The translations under genes and the position numbers were made by a program. From an uncultured Actinoplanes sp. (GTDB taxonomy: Bacteria; Actinomycetota; Actinomycetes; Mycobacteriales; Micromonosporaceae), in NCBI GenBank assembly GCA_934667465.1, contig CAKUMG010000459.1:1-5561 (forward strand): a DNA stretch of 5,561 bases, written 5' to 3'. Under the pieces are notes generated by a model. That model was not told the DNA's origin. It saw only the letters and a program-made list of their open reading frames with translations, and did not search any database. Shown here one piece after another: positions 5,373 through 5,561 of the stretch (positions are counted from its first letter, which is position 1; every line of letters starts with the position of its first letter).

Positions 5373-5561
5373 CTACCTATCTCGGGCCGGTGGCACACCG
5401 AGCTCGGCCGCGCGCGCCGCCGCCTCGCGACGGTTGCGCAGCCCGAGCTTGGTGAGCACCGCCGCGACGTGGGCGTCCACCGTACGGACCGACAGCACCA
5501 GCCGTTCGGCGATGTCCGCATTGGTCAGCCCGTCCCCGAGCAGCCGCAGCACCTCCAGCTG
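5373..5561 (-). CDS. LuxR/NarL-type transcriptional regulator, C-terminal HTH domain only (5' part beyond the window)
   Basis: Only the last 62 residues are present; the frame is open through the right edge and ends at TAG 5375-5373. It reads [20 protein letters not shown], then a recognition helix around [16 protein letters not shown], then [20 protein letters not shown]. These are the scaffold, turn, recognition helix and fourth helix of the LuxR-family (GerE) HTH, with the conserved G-L-[ST]-N-x-[DE]-I-A, S-x-[RK]-T-V-x-x-H and K-L-x-x-x-[ND]-R positions. It binds DNA as a dimer. Whether the missing N-terminus is a receiver domain (NarL response regulator), an ATPase (LAL type) or another sensor cannot be seen. 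The methyltransferase gene 74 bases downstream on the same strand is a plausible target or operon partner. Confidence 0.88.
   Translation of the reverse strand, partial: QLEVLRLLGDGLTNADIAERLVLSVRTVDAHVAAVLTKLGLRNRREAAARAAELGVPPARDR

Noticed and set aside
5300..5521. 73-codon minus-strand frame across the LuxR-type gene end
   Set aside because: It is read out of frame with a textbook LuxR HTH, and its Ser/Arg/Cys-rich translation matches nothing.

Overview
The window is high-GC throughout (hand counts of about 67-77% in the blocks I tallied). Its gene content is typical of a filamentous or soil actinobacterium (Streptomyces, Micromonospora or a relative): a WXG100-type protein, an F420-dependent luciferase-like oxidoreductase, an Rv2258c-like methyltransferase and a LuxR-type regulator. 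I cannot name the species. There are no tRNA or rRNA genes, CRISPR arrays or insertion sequences that I can see.

Left part (1-1725, plus strand): a putative type VII-exported polymorphic toxin of 424 residues. It has an alpha-helical WXG-type N-terminal half, a proline-rich linker and a C-terminal domain with a His-Gly ... Ala-Cys pattern like clan CD cysteine peptidases. A 132-residue acidic protein follows 23 bases later and is the best candidate for its immunity or partner protein. The frame immediately upstream ends in an ATGA overlap with the toxin start, so the toxin may be a middle member of a longer operon that begins outside the window. A 12-bp perfect GC stem at 1726-1764 separates this unit from the convergent genes on the other strand.

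Right part (5561-1774, all minus strand, listed 5' to 3'): the last 62 residues of a LuxR-type DNA-binding protein cut by the window edge; a 346-residue class I SAM-dependent methyltransferase with an N-terminal winged-helix domain; a 26-codon scrap that matches the C-terminal end of a VOC (glyoxalase/dioxygenase) domain and starts exactly at the methyltransferase stop; a soluble PAS-GAF-HisKA-HATPase histidine kinase of 527 residues; and a 259-residue LLM-class F420-dependent oxidoreductase whose start codon overlaps the kinase stop (ATGA). Kinase and oxidoreductase are therefore probably translated from one message. A candidate promoter lies just ahead of the kinase, inside the VOC scrap.

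The two most interesting points are the toxin with its putative immunity gene, and the VOC remnant fused to the end of the methyltransferase gene, which looks like a deletion scar. Most other long open frames in the window are antisense or shifted shadows of these genes.
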